From: Flavihumibacter sp. ZG627
GTDB lineage: Bacteria > Bacteroidota > Bacteroidia > Chitinophagales > Chitinophagaceae
Direction of reading: 5' to 3'
DNA length: 64,000 nt
Assembly (NCBI RefSeq): GCF_000814325.1
Contig: NZ_JPHF01000003.1
Coordinates: forward strand, 186,001-250,000
Below, piece after piece: positions 62,820-64,000 of this stretch. The position numbers were made by a program, and so were the translations under genes. Every line of letters begins with the position of its first letter. Position 1 is the stretch's first letter. The notes beneath the pieces are model-generated. The model made no database searches and had not been told where the DNA came from. It saw nothing but the letters and a program-made list of their open reading frames with translations.

Positions 62820-63443
62820 TCATGCCACTTGTTGTGCCTTCTTACGCCATGAGATCAGTCCAGCTACTGCAAGAATCAGCAATACCAAAAACTGGAAGCT
62901 GGTGAAAACATATCCTTTGACAAAGTACAGTGGTATTGAGGCAATATTGGTAACGATCCACCAATGCCAGCTCTCCACTTTTTTGCGGGCCATAAGCCAC
63001 ATGCCTGTATAGGCGCTGGCGCTGGCGAGTGCATCGGCCCATGGAATTGCTTCAGGTGCAAAGGCTTTTTTGAGCCAGCTCAGTGCCAGGAATATGCCGG
63101 CATAGAAAACAGCGAAGAAGAGTGCTTGATGCAACAGTTCTTTTTTTGAAGAGAAGGTTATATGTAAAACATGTTCTTTCTGTTCATTTCTTTTGGCCCA
63201 GAGGGCCCAGCCATAAAAGCTCATGATGGTGTAATAGAGATTCACACTTGCTTCCCCATAAAGGTGGCCTTTGATGCTGAGGTATATATAGATGATGGTA
63301 TTAATGAGACCAACCGGGTAAACCAGGATATTCTCCTTCCTGCTGAACCATACACTTGCGATACCTGCGATTACTGCGATGAATTCGAGCCAGCCTGTTT
63401 GCTGGAGTCCCTCAATAAATTGTTGCCAAATGGAAAGGATCAT
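62820..63443 (-). CDS. pnuC: PnuC-family nicotinamide riboside transporter
   Basis: A seven-TM transporter of the PnuC family (207 aa from ATG 63443, MILSIWQQFIEGLQQTGW). WLEFIAVIAGIASVWFSRKENILVYPVGLINTIIYIYLSIKGHLYGEASVNLYYTIMSFYGWALW is the diagnostic block, and ALASASAYTGMWLMARKKVESWHWWIVTNIASIPLYF a second. A 51-codon extension upstream would overlap the divergent dehydrogenase gene and is rejected. PnuC proteins move nicotinamide riboside by diffusion coupled to intracellular phosphorylation, here probably by the NadR-like kinase. Confidence 0.93.
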   Translation of the reverse strand: MILSIWQQFIEGLQQTGWLEFIAVIAGIASVWFSRKENILVYPVGLINTIIYIYLSIKGHLYGEASVNLYYTIMSFYGWALWAKRNEQKEHVLHITFSSKKELLHQALFFAVFYAGIFLALSWLKKAFAPEAIPWADALASASAYTGMWLMARKKVESWHWWIVTNIASIPLYFVKGYVFTSFQFLVLLILAVAGLISWRKKAQQVA

Positions 63444-63488
63444 TCTTAAAAATGCAACAGAAAATTTAGATTGCCGGAAATTGTTTCC

Positions 63489-64000
63489 ATGAAAATCGCT
63501 GTACTTGGGGCCGGGATGGTAGGTAGGACCATGGCCCTCGACCTTTCTGCCCGTCACGATGTGACCTCTTTTGACCTCTCTCCTGTAAATCTGCACCGGT
63601 TGCAGGAAAGGAACAGGGAGATCAAAACGGCTATTGCGGATCTTTCTGCATTTAGCAGTTATAGCGATTGGCTTTCACCTTTTGAACTGGTAGTGCTGGC
63701 AGTGCCGGGGTTCATGGGCTACCGGGCGCTGGAGGCGGTGATAGACTGTGGTAAGAACGTTGTGGATATTTCCTTTTTCCCCGAGGATGCCTTGCAGCTC
63801 GACCTCCTTGCAAAGAAAAGGGGTGTAACAGCCATCACCGATTGTGGTGTGGCGCCGGGCATGAGTAATTTAATTGTCGGCAGGTATAATGAAACGATGG
63901 AGGTAGATCGGTTTGAGTGTTATGTTGGCGGACTGCCAAAGATCAGGCGTAAGCCATTTGAGTACAAGGCACCCTTTTCGCCCATTGATGTTATTGAGGA
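63489..64000 (+). CDS. Saccharopine-dehydrogenase-family oxidoreductase, 5' part (cut by window edge)
   Basis: The frame is open from ATG 63489 to the window end (170 codons). The Rossmann start MKIAVLGAGMVGRTMALDL and the block GVTAITDCGVAPGMSNLIVGRY are those of saccharopine dehydrogenase / lysine 6-dehydrogenase-like enzymes. The C-terminal half is outside the window. Its start is divergent from pnuC, with 45 bp between the two starts. Confidence 0.88.
   Translation, partial: MKIAVLGAGMVGRTMALDLSARHDVTSFDLSPVNLHRLQERNREIKTAIADLSAFSSYSDWLSPFELVVLAVPGFMGYRALEAVIDCGKNVVDISFFPEDALQLDLLAKKRGVTAITDCGVAPGMSNLIVGRYNETMEVDRFECYVGGLPKIRRKPFEYKAPFSPIDVIE

Noticed and set aside
1-64000. Insertion sequences, prophage or integrative element
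   Set aside because: No transposase, integrase, phage structural or conjugation gene and no long terminal repeats are seen.

Overview
The window is ordinary chromosomal DNA of a member of the Bacteroidota, most likely the Chitinophagaceae/Sphingobacteriia side. The evidence is Bacteroidota-type -7 boxes (TAnnTTTG or TAnnTTCG) only a few bases before several ATGs, LytTR regulators paired with LytS-type kinases, an AddAB-like nuclease pair, lineage families such as DUF2480, and Kdo synthesis genes of a Gram-negative envelope. It holds about 55 protein genes and two tRNAs (Val-GAC, Phe-GAA). I see no insertion sequence, prophage, CRISPR array or rRNA gene. The genus is my inference.

Layout. 1-9.0 kb: the end of a luciferase-like oxidoreductase, tRNA-Val, a YegP-like protein, an NAD(P)-binding reductase with an AraC-type regulator, a LytTR response regulator with two tandem LytS-type kinases (one degenerate), a vanadium-haloperoxidase-like lipoprotein, an unknown protein, a mazF toxin remnant and tRNA-Phe. 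The long gaps here carry unusual degenerate arrays with an exact 11-bp period. 9.1-16.4 kb: recQ, kdsD-manC (sugar precursors), and ridA-araC-aminotransferase. 16.4-25.5 kb, all on the plus strand: a ClC channel, a DUF389 membrane protein with an internal deletion, an OmpR/histidine-kinase pair, then four in-phase 11-bp repeats in front of a three-gene operon (glucosyl-phosphoglycerate-synthase-like transferase fused to a HAD phosphatase, a double UspA protein, a TPR protein). I propose this as an osmotic/ionic stress module.

25.6-34.5 kb: chromate transporter, AddB-like and AddA-like nuclease/helicase, and a frameshifted dGTPase. 34.5-42 kb: class A beta-lactamase-like hydrolase, nadD, feoA-like, ybeY, two parS-like sites, mnmG, a DEAD-box helicase and nadA, followed by a 620-bp gap with an AT-rich stretch and eight DnaA-box-like 9-mers, a good candidate for the chromosome origin. 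42-50.5 kb: PpiD-like foldase, DUF2480 between two palindromes, kdsB, sterol-desaturase-like enzyme, DUF2007, dnaN, recX, a nitrilase-family amidase and nagA. 50.5-64 kb: S41 protease, thiL, suhB-like phosphatase, GT2 glycosyltransferase, GH3-like protein with a GNAT partner, corA, lysE-type exporter, mtgA, a GT39-type membrane transferase, NadR-like kinase with PnuC, and the start of a saccharopine-dehydrogenase-family gene.

Points most worth following up: the oriC candidate with nearby parS-like sites; the 11-bp phased intergenic arrays; the 11-bp-repeat operator with the GT-HAD fusion operon; two otherwise well-preserved genes that are broken (DUF389 and dGTPase), which may be real mutations or assembly errors.
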